Virus record (IMG/VR): IMGVR_UViG_3300032018_000017
Coordinates: 1-29,394 of that record
Length of the DNA: 29,394 nucleotides
Source of the DNA: a virus
Strand: one strand, 5' to 3'
Positions 1 to 6,207 of this stretch are shown one piece after another. The notes beneath the pieces were generated by a model that worked only from the letters and a program-made list of their open reading frames with translations, was not told where the DNA came from and searched no databases. Positions within the stretch are counted from its first letter, which is position 1; each line of letters starts with the position of its first letter. Made by a program: the position numbers and the translations under genes.

Positions 1-212
1 ACAATCATTCTATTTCTATGTGATAACTCTCTAGTATCAAACTCAACTTGTATGATGTTCTCATATACCTTTCTTGATATCATGTATTTAACACCATTCT
101 TGTGAGTTGGATCATTTGATTCTAATGTAGCAGCTGTACTCTTTAGTTTGTTAGCTATTGATTCAGCTATTTTTCTTTCTTTTGTATGCTTATCTGATGA
201 TAATATATTCAT
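1..212 (-). CDS. Hypothetical protein, N-terminal part; runs off the left edge
   Basis: A leftward frame opens with ATG at 212-210 and stays open to the window edge, giving 70 residues beginning MNILSSDKHTKERKIAESIA. The visible part is Lys-, Glu- and Ser-rich, likely helical in its first 35 residues, and has no signal peptide or membrane segment. It lies 2 nt downstream of the gene ending at 215, so it is very probably the next gene of the same leftward operon. I do not recognise a family. The C-terminus lies outside the window. Confidence 0.7.
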   Translation of the reverse strand, partial: MNILSSDKHTKERKIAESIANKLKSTAATLESNDPTHKNGVKYMISRKVYENIIQVEFDTRELSHRNRMI

Positions 213-214
213 AT

Positions 215-667
215 TTATTCTTCTTCTAATCCATCGTTTAATGTTTCATCCCAATCATTATCTGATTCAGGAACTCTTAATATCACTTTATCTTCAAATA
301 ATATAGGCCCTGGTTCTTCATCATTCTCACTTAGTTCTATATCTATATATCCATCACATTCTCTTAATATGAAATTGATGTCATCTAATGATATTTCTCT
401 AAGTTCATCTGTATGTTGTCCTTCATCCCACCAACCAAGTTCTTCTTCAGTTGCTAATAGTTCTTCACCATCATCTATGATGAATAGTTCAACAGGCGCA
501 CCATTAGCAGCCATAAATGCAGCAGCATCTTCAGGAACTTCTTCTAGTGCCCATAGTTCTACATATGGTTCTATTATGCCAACAGATATTCTATTGACAA
601 AGAGCATACCCTTCTCTAATGTAAAAGGAAGGTAACTCTTTAATACTATTTCTCCTGTATACCACAT
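215..667 (-). CDS. Acidic hypothetical protein, 150 aa
   Basis: The product is strongly acidic, with Glu/Asp-rich runs around residues 65-85 and at the end (final residues DETLNDGLEEE). It starts MWYTGEIVLKSYLPFTLEKG and has no membrane segment. The ATG at 667-665 overlaps the stop of the upstream gene as TAATG, which supports the start and suggests translational coupling. Acidic cytosolic proteins of this kind are common among early phage genes and sometimes mimic DNA or bind host proteins, but nothing here identifies a function. Confidence 0.75.
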   Translation of the reverse strand: MWYTGEIVLKSYLPFTLEKGMLFVNRISVGIIEPYVELWALEEVPEDAAAFMAANGAPVELFIIDDGEELLATEEELGWWDEGQHTDELREISLDDINFILRECDGYIDIELSENDEEPGPILFEDKVILRVPESDNDWDETLNDGLEEE

Positions 668-960
668 TAGAAATCTGTTTTAATTGGTTGTGGTGATATT
701 TCATATGTACATGTTTGACTATATAGTCTTAGTATTATGTGAAGCTGTTCTATTCTTAAATAATTCTCTTCTTCCTCTAATGCTAGTCCTTTTATCTGTA
801 CACCATTACCATTATCAATTAGTTCAATAGCTTTTGTTTCTACAATACTACTGTCCCATTCAAGATGCTCACTGTAATACAATGTGTGAATCATTGAACC
901 TTCTGTGTTTGTTTTTAGATAGTCATACTCATGTATACCATCTATGTAAATTTCTTCCAT
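667..960 (-). CDS. Hypothetical protein, 97 aa
   Basis: The frame starts MEEIYIDGIHEYDYLKTNTE and is predicted to be a small soluble mixed alpha/beta protein with alternating hydrophobic and charged residues. Its stop overlaps the next gene's ATG (TAATG), so the two are probably co-translated. There is a 19-nt gap from the upstream gene ending at 980. No family is recognised. Confidence 0.72.
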   Translation of the reverse strand: MEEIYIDGIHEYDYLKTNTEGSMIHTLYYSEHLEWDSSIVETKAIELIDNGNGVQIKGLALEEEENYLRIEQLHIILRLYSQTCTYEISPQPIKTDF

Positions 961-979
961 GTTATTAGGGGGTTTTAAG

Positions 980-1213
980 TTAATATCCTGCTAGTTTTGC
1001 CATTAATCCATCATTGCTTAATATATAAGCAAGAGAGTTTTCTTGTTGTGATGTAAGAGATTTAATAGCAGAAACAAGATTGATTCTACTATATGTTATA
1101 TCTTCTCCATACATCTTCTTTACATTCTCTCCTATTTCTAAGAAGTCTGTTATGTTAAAATGATCTATAGGTTGTTCATTATCATCAACCCATCTTCCGT
1201 TAATTATTTTCAT
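980..1213 (-). CDS. Hypothetical protein, 77 aa
   Basis: The product starts MKIINGRWVDDNEQPIDHFN and is a small soluble protein, likely helical after residue 20. Its ATG overlaps the stop of the upstream gene by 4 nt, the arrangement seen repeatedly in this operon. I see no metal-binding, catalytic or DNA-binding motif and do not recognise the family. Confidence 0.72.
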   Translation of the reverse strand: MKIINGRWVDDNEQPIDHFNITDFLEIGENVKKMYGEDITYSRINLVSAIKSLTSQQENSLAYILSNDGLMAKLAGY

Positions 1214-1455
1214 TGTTCTTGATTTAATTGGTTATCTATTGCTTTCTCTATTATTTCATTGTATACATCATCACTAAGTAAATCAGTGATTCTTGTTCCA
1301 TTAAGTGACACAGATATTATTTCAAACTCAGCAGAACATCCTGGATGTCCAGATCCATCTGGATAATACATAACCATTGGTTCTTCAGGAGAATAATATC
1401 CATGTACATCTAAATACACATCATCTATTGTAACACCTATTTCTATTTCTTTCAT
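1210..1455 (-). CDS. Hypothetical protein, 81 aa
   Basis: It starts MKEIEIGVTIDDVYLDVHGY. Two strongly amphipathic beta-like stretches are followed by a region containing two Cys-free glycine/proline turns (near residues 32-38) and a C-terminal helix. The first half, with its 'I.I.DVY.DVHGYY.PEEP' pattern, resembles small conserved proteins of phage early regions, but I cannot name a family. It overlaps the next gene by 4 nt and lies 3 nt after the upstream gene, so it belongs to the same operon. Confidence 0.73.
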   Translation of the reverse strand: MKEIEIGVTIDDVYLDVHGYYSPEEPMVMYYPDGSGHPGCSAEFEIISVSLNGTRITDLLSDDVYNEIIEKAIDNQLNQEQ

Positions 1456-1458
1456 AGC

Positions 1459-1746
1459 TTATTTCTTTTTAAATTGTTCAAACCATTCATCAAATGGTAT
1501 ATAACTTTGAGCATAAGAGTTTTTATATCTCACCCAATAATGTTCTCTTTTATCCATTAAATCATATACTTCTTCCTCACTATAACTATTCTCTTGTTGC
1601 CATTTAGCAAATAATATATGACTTTCTATAATTGCTTCTTTACTTGCATAAATGTCTGGATATGTTTTATCTCCACTAATTTGTTTAGTAAATCTATTAT
1701 TTACAAATATTTCAGCAGCTTCTTCAAGTGTTTCTTTATTTTTCAT
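1459..1746 (-). CDS. Conserved Bacteroidota-phage hypothetical protein, 95 aa
   Basis: The product begins with a helical Glu/Ala-rich segment and then contains 'FAKWQQENSYSEEEV', followed by a short linker and a C-terminal 'PFDEWFEQFKKK'. That arrangement (AKWQQE, then YSEEEV, then EWFEQFKK) is one I associate with a small, widespread family of unknown function in Bacteroidota phages and prophages. No membrane segment or catalytic motif is visible. The ATG overlaps the end of the 256-residue gene upstream by 11 nt, consistent with coupling. Confidence 0.75.
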   Translation of the reverse strand: MKNKETLEEAAEIFVNNRFTKQISGDKTYPDIYASKEAIIESHILFAKWQQENSYSEEEVYDLMDKREHYWVRYKNSYAQSYIPFDEWFEQFKKK

Positions 1747-2506
1747 AATGTGATTTCATTGATTTATAAGATTCTAATAATAATTCTCCATCTCTGTTAT
1801 CAAAAACAGATTTTAATATTCTATTCTTTTCTGTGTCATCAGGTAAAGAATTAATCATATCTATAAAATAACCTAACCTCCAAGTAAGAATAATATTCTC
1901 TTGTTCTTTCATACACATATCAATAACCTCTTTAGGGTTGATGTTATAATCAAAAGGAACTTTAAATATAACTTCTTCAAGTGTTTCTTGTTTAGGTTCT
2001 TCTTTTGGATTACACTTTCTACATATTTTAGGGTTAACCCCATTAATTACACCTGATTGACAATTCTTATTATCACAATTACTAATTTTAAGTTCTTCTT
2101 TTGGAATGATGATTTTATATTTATAGGTTAATTTATGATTTTTAGTTCCATTAGCAATTCTTTTAATGTCAACTTCATCACAACTACTATTATTAACAAA
2201 CCACTCTAAAAAATCATCATCAATAGCTTGTACACCATCTTTGATTAAGTCTTGGTCTGTTGTTAGGATTATTTTACGTTCATAACCTCCATAAATATCT
2301 CTAATTGTAGATTTTGACATTTGATTTTGCAATCCTAAAAACCAATCTCTTTCTTTAATTTCTTCTGAATTAGTGATGTAGATGTGTTGGTTAGTTGCCC
2401 CATCAACTTGTTGTAAATAACCTTCTGACCAATCTAACTTACCAATACTATTTACTTTATAAGTTCTACTTGGTTTGTCTGTTGATAATATGTGTATGTT
2501 TTTCAT
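1736..2506 (-). CDS. Conserved phage hypothetical protein with Cys cluster, 256 aa
   Basis: The first 140 residues, including 'TTDQDLIKDGVQAIDDDFL' and a following 'EWFVNNSSC', match a pattern common in Bacteroidota phage proteins of unknown function. Residues about 143-165 hold four cysteines in a C-x4-C...C-x2-C arrangement that could bind zinc. The C-terminal 80 residues are helical and charged and may be a separate domain. There is no signal peptide. The gene begins 28 nt downstream of a 34-nt repeated element (2534-2570) that may be its promoter or operator. Confidence 0.78.
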   Translation of the reverse strand: MKNIHILSTDKPSRTYKVNSIGKLDWSEGYLQQVDGATNQHIYITNSEEIKERDWFLGLQNQMSKSTIRDIYGGYERKIILTTDQDLIKDGVQAIDDDFLEWFVNNSSCDEVDIKRIANGTKNHKLTYKYKIIIPKEELKISNCDNKNCQSGVINGVNPKICRKCNPKEEPKQETLEEVIFKVPFDYNINPKEVIDMCMKEQENIILTWRLGYFIDMINSLPDDTEKNRILKSVFDNRDGELLLESYKSMKSHYEK

Positions 2507-2533
2507 CTTATAATGTGTTTTTATAGTTAAATT

Positions 2534-2570
2534 GTAAGTTTTAAACTGACTAGAGTGATATAAATCATAA
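2534..2570 (-). repeat. Copy 1 of a 34-nt intergenic repeat containing TAGTCAGT
   Basis: This stretch matches 5282-5318 over about 34 positions with about four mismatches. The shared core reads AGTTTTAAACTGACTA on the plus strand. It sits in the 75-nt gap between two leftward genes, just upstream of the gene starting at 2506. That position suggests a leftward promoter or a regulator site. The core octamer TAGTCAGT (minus strand) also recurs in the gap at 8033-8108. Confidence 0.65.
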
Positions 2571-2581
2571 TATAATGTGAT

Positions 2582-2974
2582 TTATATCTCAAGATAGTCT
2601 TCTATATCTTCTCCTTTTTCATTTTGAAAAATGTCAGGACACATACCACATGTATACCATTCTAGCACAATCTCATGTACTTGATCATCAGTTAATCCTA
2701 ACTGTTCAATAGTTGATATATTTGGTAGAATCTTATTAGTCATAATATTATATAATGATTTAACTTGTTCTATTGTTTTTATATGTTTCAAGCTATAATG
2801 TAATGAATCTTCAAAATCATCATTACTAACACACATTGTTATATAATCATCATCACGTTCATAACAATGAAATTGTAAAGAGATATCTTTATTTATTTTT
2901 AAAGATAAATAAGGATTAACATCTATGAATCCTAAACCAATAAGATTATCTTTTGTTATCTGTATATTTTTCAT
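2582..2974 (-). CDS. Hypothetical protein, 130 aa
   Basis: The product starts MKNIQITKDNLIGLGFIDVN. The opening 'ITKDNLIGLGF' followed by short beta-strands resembles small phage proteins of unknown function in Bacteroidota genomes. It contains a C-x2-C (YTCGMCP) near residue 113 and an acidic tail. No signal peptide or membrane segment is present. It ends 7 nt before the repeat at 2534-2570 and starts 4 nt after the upstream gene. Confidence 0.75.
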   Translation of the reverse strand: MKNIQITKDNLIGLGFIDVNPYLSLKINKDISLQFHCYERDDDYITMCVSNDDFEDSLHYSLKHIKTIEQVKSLYNIMTNKILPNISTIEQLGLTDDQVHEIVLEWYTCGMCPDIFQNEKGEDIEDYLEI

Positions 2975-2978
2975 AATG

Positions 2979-3179
2979 TTATTTGTTTTTTACTATATGC
3001 AATCTTCTTTTCTTGTCATAAATAACATTTTCTTCTGGTATAAGCTTAACCTCACTCAATAATATCTTACAAGGCTCATCTAAATACCATACATAGTCTG
3101 GATCTGTATCTGAGATCATACCAATCTCACAATACTTTGCTCTGATTCCTGGTGGTTGGAAATAAACTGTGTTACTCAT
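2979..3179 (-). CDS. Hypothetical protein, 66 aa
   Basis: The frame is open from 3200, but I place the start at the internal ATG at 3179 (MSNTVYFQPPGIRAKY). That gives an 8-nt overlap with the upstream gene instead of 29 nt and matches the tight overlaps used elsewhere in this operon. The product is a small basic/aromatic protein with several beta-strand-like segments. No family is recognised. Confidence 0.68.
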   Translation of the reverse strand: MSNTVYFQPPGIRAKYCEIGMISDTDPDYVWYLDEPCKILLSEVKLIPEENVIYDKKRRLHIVKNK

Positions 3180-3378
3180 TTTTGTTGAATGTTTCTTCAT
3201 AGATCTTTTCTAAAGTCCAGTGGTTTTTCTGTGTTGTCATAATACAACATTTAGCTCCAAAGTGTAGCATGTCTTTCTTCTCCATTTCTTTGGCTTGTTC
3301 ATATATACTATCAAATTCATCTTGGGTAAAATGTTCTTTTGATTGCATTTGTTTGAAATACCATTCTATTGCTGTCAT
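3172..3378 (-). CDS. Conserved phage hypothetical protein, 68 aa
   Basis: It starts MTAIEWYFKQMQSKEHFTQD and continues with a helix containing 'YEQAKEMEKKD', then ends 'EKIYEETFNKNE'. This 'TA.EW......QAKEMEK....YEETF' layout is typical of a small protein of unknown function that recurs in Bacteroidota phages. It is soluble and helical. It begins about 30 nt downstream of a terminator hairpin, so it may be the first gene of the leftward operon that follows. Confidence 0.78.
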   Translation of the reverse strand: MTAIEWYFKQMQSKEHFTQDEFDSIYEQAKEMEKKDMLHFGAKCCIMTTQKNHWTLEKIYEETFNKNE

Positions 3379-3410
3379 ATCTTATTTCTTTTTAAGTTAA
3401 TAAAGAATAA

Positions 3411-3430
3411 GGGCTCCTGTTACAGAGCCC
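3411..3430 (-). terminator. Rho-independent-like hairpin, leftward
   Basis: On the minus strand GGGCTC, an 8-nt loop and GAGCCC form a 6-bp perfect stem followed by TTATTCTTTATT. It follows the small membrane-protein gene at 3444-3590 and precedes the gene starting at 3378. The loop resembles that of the hairpin at 3627-3644 (both contain TGTAAC on the minus strand). Confidence 0.65.
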
Positions 3431-3443
3431 ATCATTCCCCTCC

Positions 3444-3590
3444 TTAATAACCCAACTTCTCAAGTTGATTTATATTGGCTTCTACAATATACACACCGTG
3501 TGTTATTGTACATGAGAATGCTATACACATAGCAAACGCTAATTGTCTGAATTGCCAAAATTCTGTTGGCTGTAATCTAATTGTCTTCAT
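3444..3590 (-). CDS. Small single-pass membrane protein, 48 aa
   Basis: The frame starts ATG at 3590-3588 (MKTIRLQPTEFWQFRQLAFA) and stops TAA at 3446-3444. Residues about 17-38 form a hydrophobic segment containing two cysteines, preceded by two arginines, so one membrane span with a short C-terminal tail is likely. It lies between two terminator hairpins and so is probably expressed as a short unit. The function is unknown. Confidence 0.6.
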   Translation of the reverse strand: MKTIRLQPTEFWQFRQLAFAMCIAFSCTITHGVYIVEANINQLEKLGY

Positions 3591-3626
3591 TTCTATTGTT
3601 ATTAAGGATTAATACAAATTAAAAAA

Positions 3627-3644
3627 GCCTCTTGTTACAGAGGC
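3627..3644 (-). terminator. Terminator downstream of the tmRNA
   Basis: GCCTCT and AGAGGC form a perfect 6-bp stem with a 6-nt loop, extended by A/T pairs. Read leftward it is followed by a run of six T residues. It lies 130 nt beyond the 3' end of the tmRNA and is the first strong terminator after it. It is nearly symmetric and could act weakly in the other direction. Confidence 0.75.
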
Positions 3645-3775
3645 TTTGATTGTTGAGGTTGGAACTTTCTTCTCTTAAGTACTCAACACCTTTTTTGTGT
3701 AAAAAGGACTTAACATTCGTGGTATGCAAACTACCCAATGTCTGTTACTGTGCTATTTGCGTCAAGTAACTGCTG

Positions 3776-4191
3776 TGGACTCGGAGGGATTCGAACCCTC
3801 GTGTTGCTTACTTCAAAAATACAATTTTATACAGCTTTACGTTTCTTTAAACTCTTTACGTTAGAAAGGTCAACTAATTAAAGAAGACTCCACCAGAGAG
3901 TTTTTTACGTATACTCACAAACTTCTATGGCAAATGTTATAGTCTGTAGCCAGTGTGTGACTTAATCTCCTAATTCTTAGGTTTAGGCAGCCTCAACTAA
4001 TTCTCCGAATATAACATCAGATTTAACTTCAGTTCCACCATTTAAGATGTTATGAACTACAGTCATGTTAGCTTGTACTTGGGCATTCTCTTGTTGTTTG
4101 TCATTTAAAATGATTCACCTTAGTTTTATACAGTTATCTCTCTGTGCTGAATTGTATAATCTATAATAACCAGTCAATTCCATTCGAGCCC
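3776..4191 (-). ncRNA. ssrA: Transfer-messenger RNA (tmRNA), phage-encoded
   Basis: Read leftward from 4191, the RNA begins GGGCTCG followed by AATGGAATTGACTGG, which parallels the conserved 5' end of bacterial tmRNA (acceptor strand, then GGAUUCGAC-type D-loop). It ends with a T-arm (GAGGG, loop TTCGAAT, CCCTC at 3784-3800), then CGAGTCC and discriminator A at 3776. GGGCTCG pairs with CGAGTCC over 7 bp with one G-U. Helix P2 is visible: ATACAATT with CAGC at 4157-4146 pairs with GCTG and AATTGTAT at 3835-3819, across a 5-nt bulge. CCA is not encoded. The role of tmRNA is to rescue stalled ribosomes with SmpB, adding a degradation tag. No smpB gene is in the window, so host SmpB is presumably used. 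I could not resolve the pseudoknots by eye. Confidence 0.88.
3983..4102 (-). other. tmRNA tag reading frame, up to about 39 codons
   Basis: Inside the tmRNA an open frame runs from about 4102 to a TAA at 3985-3983. Position 4102 is nucleotide 90 of the RNA, the same place as the resume codon in E. coli tmRNA. The encoded tag ends FGELVEAA; an Ala-Ala end is the usual ClpXP degron feature. The exact resume codon is not certain. An in-frame TGA at 4117-4115 sets the upper limit at about 43 codons. If the start is near 4102 the tag has about 39 residues, against roughly 8-35 for known tags. Confidence 0.55.
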
Positions 4192-4203
4192 ATTATTATT
4201 AGC

Positions 4204-4414
4204 ACCCAGTTTATATAGCTTGAATCTCTCAAGTACCATGCCTTATTAGGGTCTATATATAAACTTAGGGTCACGTAGTTAATAAAAAAATGATAGGCTT
4301 ATCAGAACCTTTTTTTAAAAATTAACTACTTGCTGAGAACTCATTACGTGAGTAGAGATAGTATCCTATACTCTCTTTTAAATGACTATATTGCTTTCTC
4401 AAGGCAACTCACGT
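4204..4414. other. Highly structured noncoding segment between tmRNA and HNH gene
   Basis: Three nested inverted-repeat systems lie side by side. First, ACCC plus GTTTATATAG (4204-4218) pairs with CTATATATAAAC and GGGT (4253-4271) around a CTTGA/TCAAG hairpin (4219-4233). Second, GTAGTTAAT (4275-4283) pairs with ATTAACTAC (4321-4329), enclosing A7/T7 and a TGATA-GGCT-TATCA hairpin. Third, ACGTGAGT (4346-4353) pairs with ACTCACGT (4407-4414) around two hairpins. No open frame is present. It could be the tmRNA leader, part of an intron-like RNA, or a regulatory region. I did not find clear group I or group II core sequences. Confidence 0.5.
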
Positions 4415-4495
4415 TTACATATTACTATGTATATCCAATTTTTATACAGGCTTTCAATGTTTAGTCCTGTTTTTCTAAAAATAACAATCTTTTTA

Positions 4496-4527
4496 TTTGT
4501 TCCTTTGAGAAACATTTATTATATTTG
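4496..4527 (+). promoter_or_regulatory. Bacteroidota-type promoter for the HNH gene
   Basis: TTTG at 4496-4499 and TATATTTG at 4520-4527 are separated by 20 nt, matching the Bacteroidota consensus TTTG-N19/20-TAnnTTTG. Transcription would start within a few bases of the ATG at 4531, so the message may be leaderless. The 12-mer TTATTATATTTG around the -7 box also occurs on the minus strand near 5416-5427. Confidence 0.6.
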
Positions 4528-4530
4528 TAT

Positions 4531-5034
4531 ATGACTAAAGAAATCCTTAAACAAATGTTAGATGATGGTTTAAATACTCAACAAATGGCTGAGATATTAA
4601 ACTGTACAAGAAGAACTATAAGTAATGCTATTAATAGAAATAACTTAGAGTCTCCACGTAATAAAAGTATTAGATTAAATGTTAAGCACTGTGCTGGATG
4701 TAAAAAAACATTAGACAGAAGCTTATTTTATACTAAATCTAATAAAAATAGTAGTTTATGTAAAAGTTGTATTGTTACAAACAATAAAACTAGTAGACAA
4801 ACTGTAAAGCAACAATGTATAGAATACTTAGGTGGATGTTGTTCTAAATGTGGTTACAATAAATGTAACGCTGCTTTAGAGTTTCATCATTTAGATCCAA
4901 GCCAAAAAGATAAAAATTATACTAATAATAGATTTTTAAATTTTGAAAAACTTAAACCTGAGTTAGATAAGTGTGTCCTTCTGTGTGCAAATTGCCATAG
5001 AGAAGAACATCACTCATCAACTACTGACATCTAA
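4531..5034 (+). CDS. HNH homing endonuclease with N-terminal HTH, 167 aa
   Basis: Residues about 8-32 form a helix-turn-helix (NTQQMAEILNCTRRTISNAI). A zinc-ribbon-like pair CAGC (54-57) and CKSC (77-80) follows. The C-terminal HNH/McrA-type nuclease shows CSKC (104-107), LEFHHLDP (117-123, catalytic His) and CANCHREEH (152-160). This is the layout of free-standing phage homing endonucleases, which cut unoccupied alleles and spread by repair. It is the only rightward gene in the left half and lies beside the tmRNA. I use the ATG at 4531; a TTG at 4525 overlaps the predicted -7 box. The neighbouring structured segments raise the possibility of an intron-like host element, not shown. Confidence 0.85.
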   Translation: MTKEILKQMLDDGLNTQQMAEILNCTRRTISNAINRNNLESPRNKSIRLNVKHCAGCKKTLDRSLFYTKSNKNSSLCKSCIVTNNKTSRQTVKQQCIEYLGGCCSKCGYNKCNAALEFHHLDPSQKDKNYTNNRFLNFEKLKPELDKCVLLCANCHREEHHSSTTDI

Positions 5035-5191
5035 CATACATTACTGCATGTATCTTTATGTAATGTTTAATATTTACACCAACACAATTGTTGGGATTAT
5101 TTCATTACAAAGCATCAATGTTTAGGCTTTTACCAACCTGTGTCTTTCTTGTAGCTTACCGAGTTATCAGTTACGGAGCTTGTACAAGAGC

Positions 5192-5230
5192 AGGGTTTCT
5201 GGTTTGCTGTCCTTACTATAAACCCTTTTT
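5192..5230 (+). terminator. Rho-independent terminator, rightward
   Basis: AGGGTTT (5192-5198) and AAACCCT (5220-5226) form a perfect 7-bp stem with a 21-nt loop, followed by TTTT. It would end the transcript that begins at the HNH promoter about 700 nt upstream. Confidence 0.6.
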
Positions 5231-5281
5231 CGTATGTTACAGCCTAACAGTTAGCATTGGTAATCTTTTGTATCATTCTAG

Positions 5282-5318
5282 TGAGTTTTAAACTGACTAC
5301 AGTGATATGAAACATAAA
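5282..5318 (-). repeat. Copy 2 of the 34-nt intergenic repeat containing TAGTCAGT
   Basis: Matches 2534-2570 with about four mismatches, in the same orientation. It lies about 120 nt downstream (leftward) of the gene ending at 5434, in a gene-free stretch. The distance from any leftward coding start suggests it drives or controls a noncoding transcript such as the tmRNA precursor. Confidence 0.6.
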
Positions 5319-5433
5319 TGTATAATATAGGTAAGTTCAATGATACGCAGCACATACATTGACTATTTAAACTGCTATGTGGCGTTTATAGTTCCCAGTG
5401 ATTATACAATAATTGCAAATATAATAAATTATA

Positions 5434-6048
5434 TTAATAAATTGTTCCTGATGAATTAATATTTAAACTAATATCACCCTCTGTTGTATTAGATAATATC
5501 TTTCTAACATATATATCAGGATTAGATAACACTGAGTTACATTTGTCGATTGCTGATTGAGCTTTATCCATTAATTCTTGCTTCATTTTATTGAAACCTA
5601 GTTCAAGTAATTGTGGAAGCTCAAGAGCACAATCACCCCATCTAGCAATTAAGAATCTATTTAAATTCCATGTATAGTCTTTCTCTTTATCAGTTGCTGA
5701 TTTCCAGTTCCATCCTATTAATAAAGGATCAGGATCAACATCATTGTACCAAATGTGAAAGCCATCAAACATCTTATTGTCTTTAGCAAACTTATACACT
5801 TTCAACACTTCTAATGGAATAGTTGACTTATTATACTTATCAGCGTCCACCTTCATAGGACAAACAGCTTTTAGTTGCTTCTCCATAGCAAGGTTTAAGC
5901 TAACATATATATTAGGTACATTTTGTTCTTCAATATTTGATTGTGTACCAAACCCAAGCTCAAGTGCTAAGTCATTATACTCAGCTAATTGAACTTCATC
6001 TAAAATTAGAGATTCATTTTCTGGCTCTCTGTAAATTTTTACTTCCAT
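5434..6048 (-). CDS. Conserved phage hypothetical protein, 204 aa
   Basis: The protein starts MEVKIYREPENESLILDEVQ. A central block, 'PLEVLKVYKFAKDNKMFDGF' followed by 'HIWYNDVDPDPLLIGW', then an Arg/Trp segment 'FLIARWGDCALEL', has the look of a conserved phage domain with an Asp-Pro-Asp-Pro loop. I have seen similar hypothetical proteins in Bacteroidota phages but know no function. It is cytosolic, without signal or membrane segment, and ends in a helix plus a polar tail. Two nt separate it from the next gene upstream. Confidence 0.78.
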   Translation of the reverse strand: MEVKIYREPENESLILDEVQLAEYNDLALELGFGTQSNIEEQNVPNIYVSLNLAMEKQLKAVCPMKVDADKYNKSTIPLEVLKVYKFAKDNKMFDGFHIWYNDVDPDPLLIGWNWKSATDKEKDYTWNLNRFLIARWGDCALELPQLLELGFNKMKQELMDKAQSAIDKCNSVLSNPDIYVRKILSNTTEGDISLNINSSGTIY

Positions 6049-6050
6049 AA

Positions 6051-6206
6051 TTATTGATTAATTGTTTGTCTTACATCAATTGTTTTTTGTCTTATAATAC
6101 CTCTTCTAAAGGTATATATCACTTCTACTATTAGTCTCTTAGACAATATATGTCTGTAGGTATTAGTTGAACCAACTAATGTTCCCTTGCTAATTCTAGG
6201 TCTCAT
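6051..6206 (-). CDS. Small basic hypothetical protein, 51 aa
   Basis: The frame can be extended to 6254, but that would overlap the upstream gene by 47 nt. The ATG at 6206-6204 lies 1 nt after that gene's stop and is preferred. The product (MRPRISKGTLVGSTNTYRHI...) is rich in Arg and Lys, has no membrane segment, and could bind nucleic acid. This is inferred only from composition. Confidence 0.55.
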   Translation of the reverse strand: MRPRISKGTLVGSTNTYRHILSKRLIVEVIYTFRRGIIRQKTIDVRQTINQ

Positions 6207-6207
6207 G

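Larger units (their letters stand above)
5035..5433. other. Noncoding, structured stretch after the HNH gene
   Basis: No convincing gene is present. It holds an ATACAT/ATGTAT hairpin (5036-5053) straight after the HNH stop, a CCAACA/TGTTGG hairpin (5079-5094), a long bulged hairpin (CTTGT, AGCT, CCG against CGG, AGCT, ACAAG; 5148-5188), a terminator (5192-5230) and one copy of the 34-nt repeat (5282-5318). On the minus strand TATATTTG at 5423-5416 is a possible -7 box for leftward transcription toward the tmRNA. It could be a separate small RNA or the 3' half of a mobile element centred on the HNH gene. Confidence 0.45.

Noticed and set aside
369-635. Rightward Ser-rich frame opposite the acidic protein gene
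   Set aside because: Ser-rich translation is the antisense of Glu/Asp codons in the real leftward gene.
5088-5291. Rightward open frame of 67 codons after the HNH gene
   Set aside because: It crosses the terminator 5192-5230 and several hairpins, and its Cys/Tyr/Phe-rich translation looks like noncoding sequence.
4192-5433. Group I or group II intron carrying the HNH gene, or an IscB/HEARO element
   Set aside because: I found no recognisable group I P7/R-S or group II domain V sequence, no exon gene on the plus strand, and the protein has no RuvC parts; kept only as a question.
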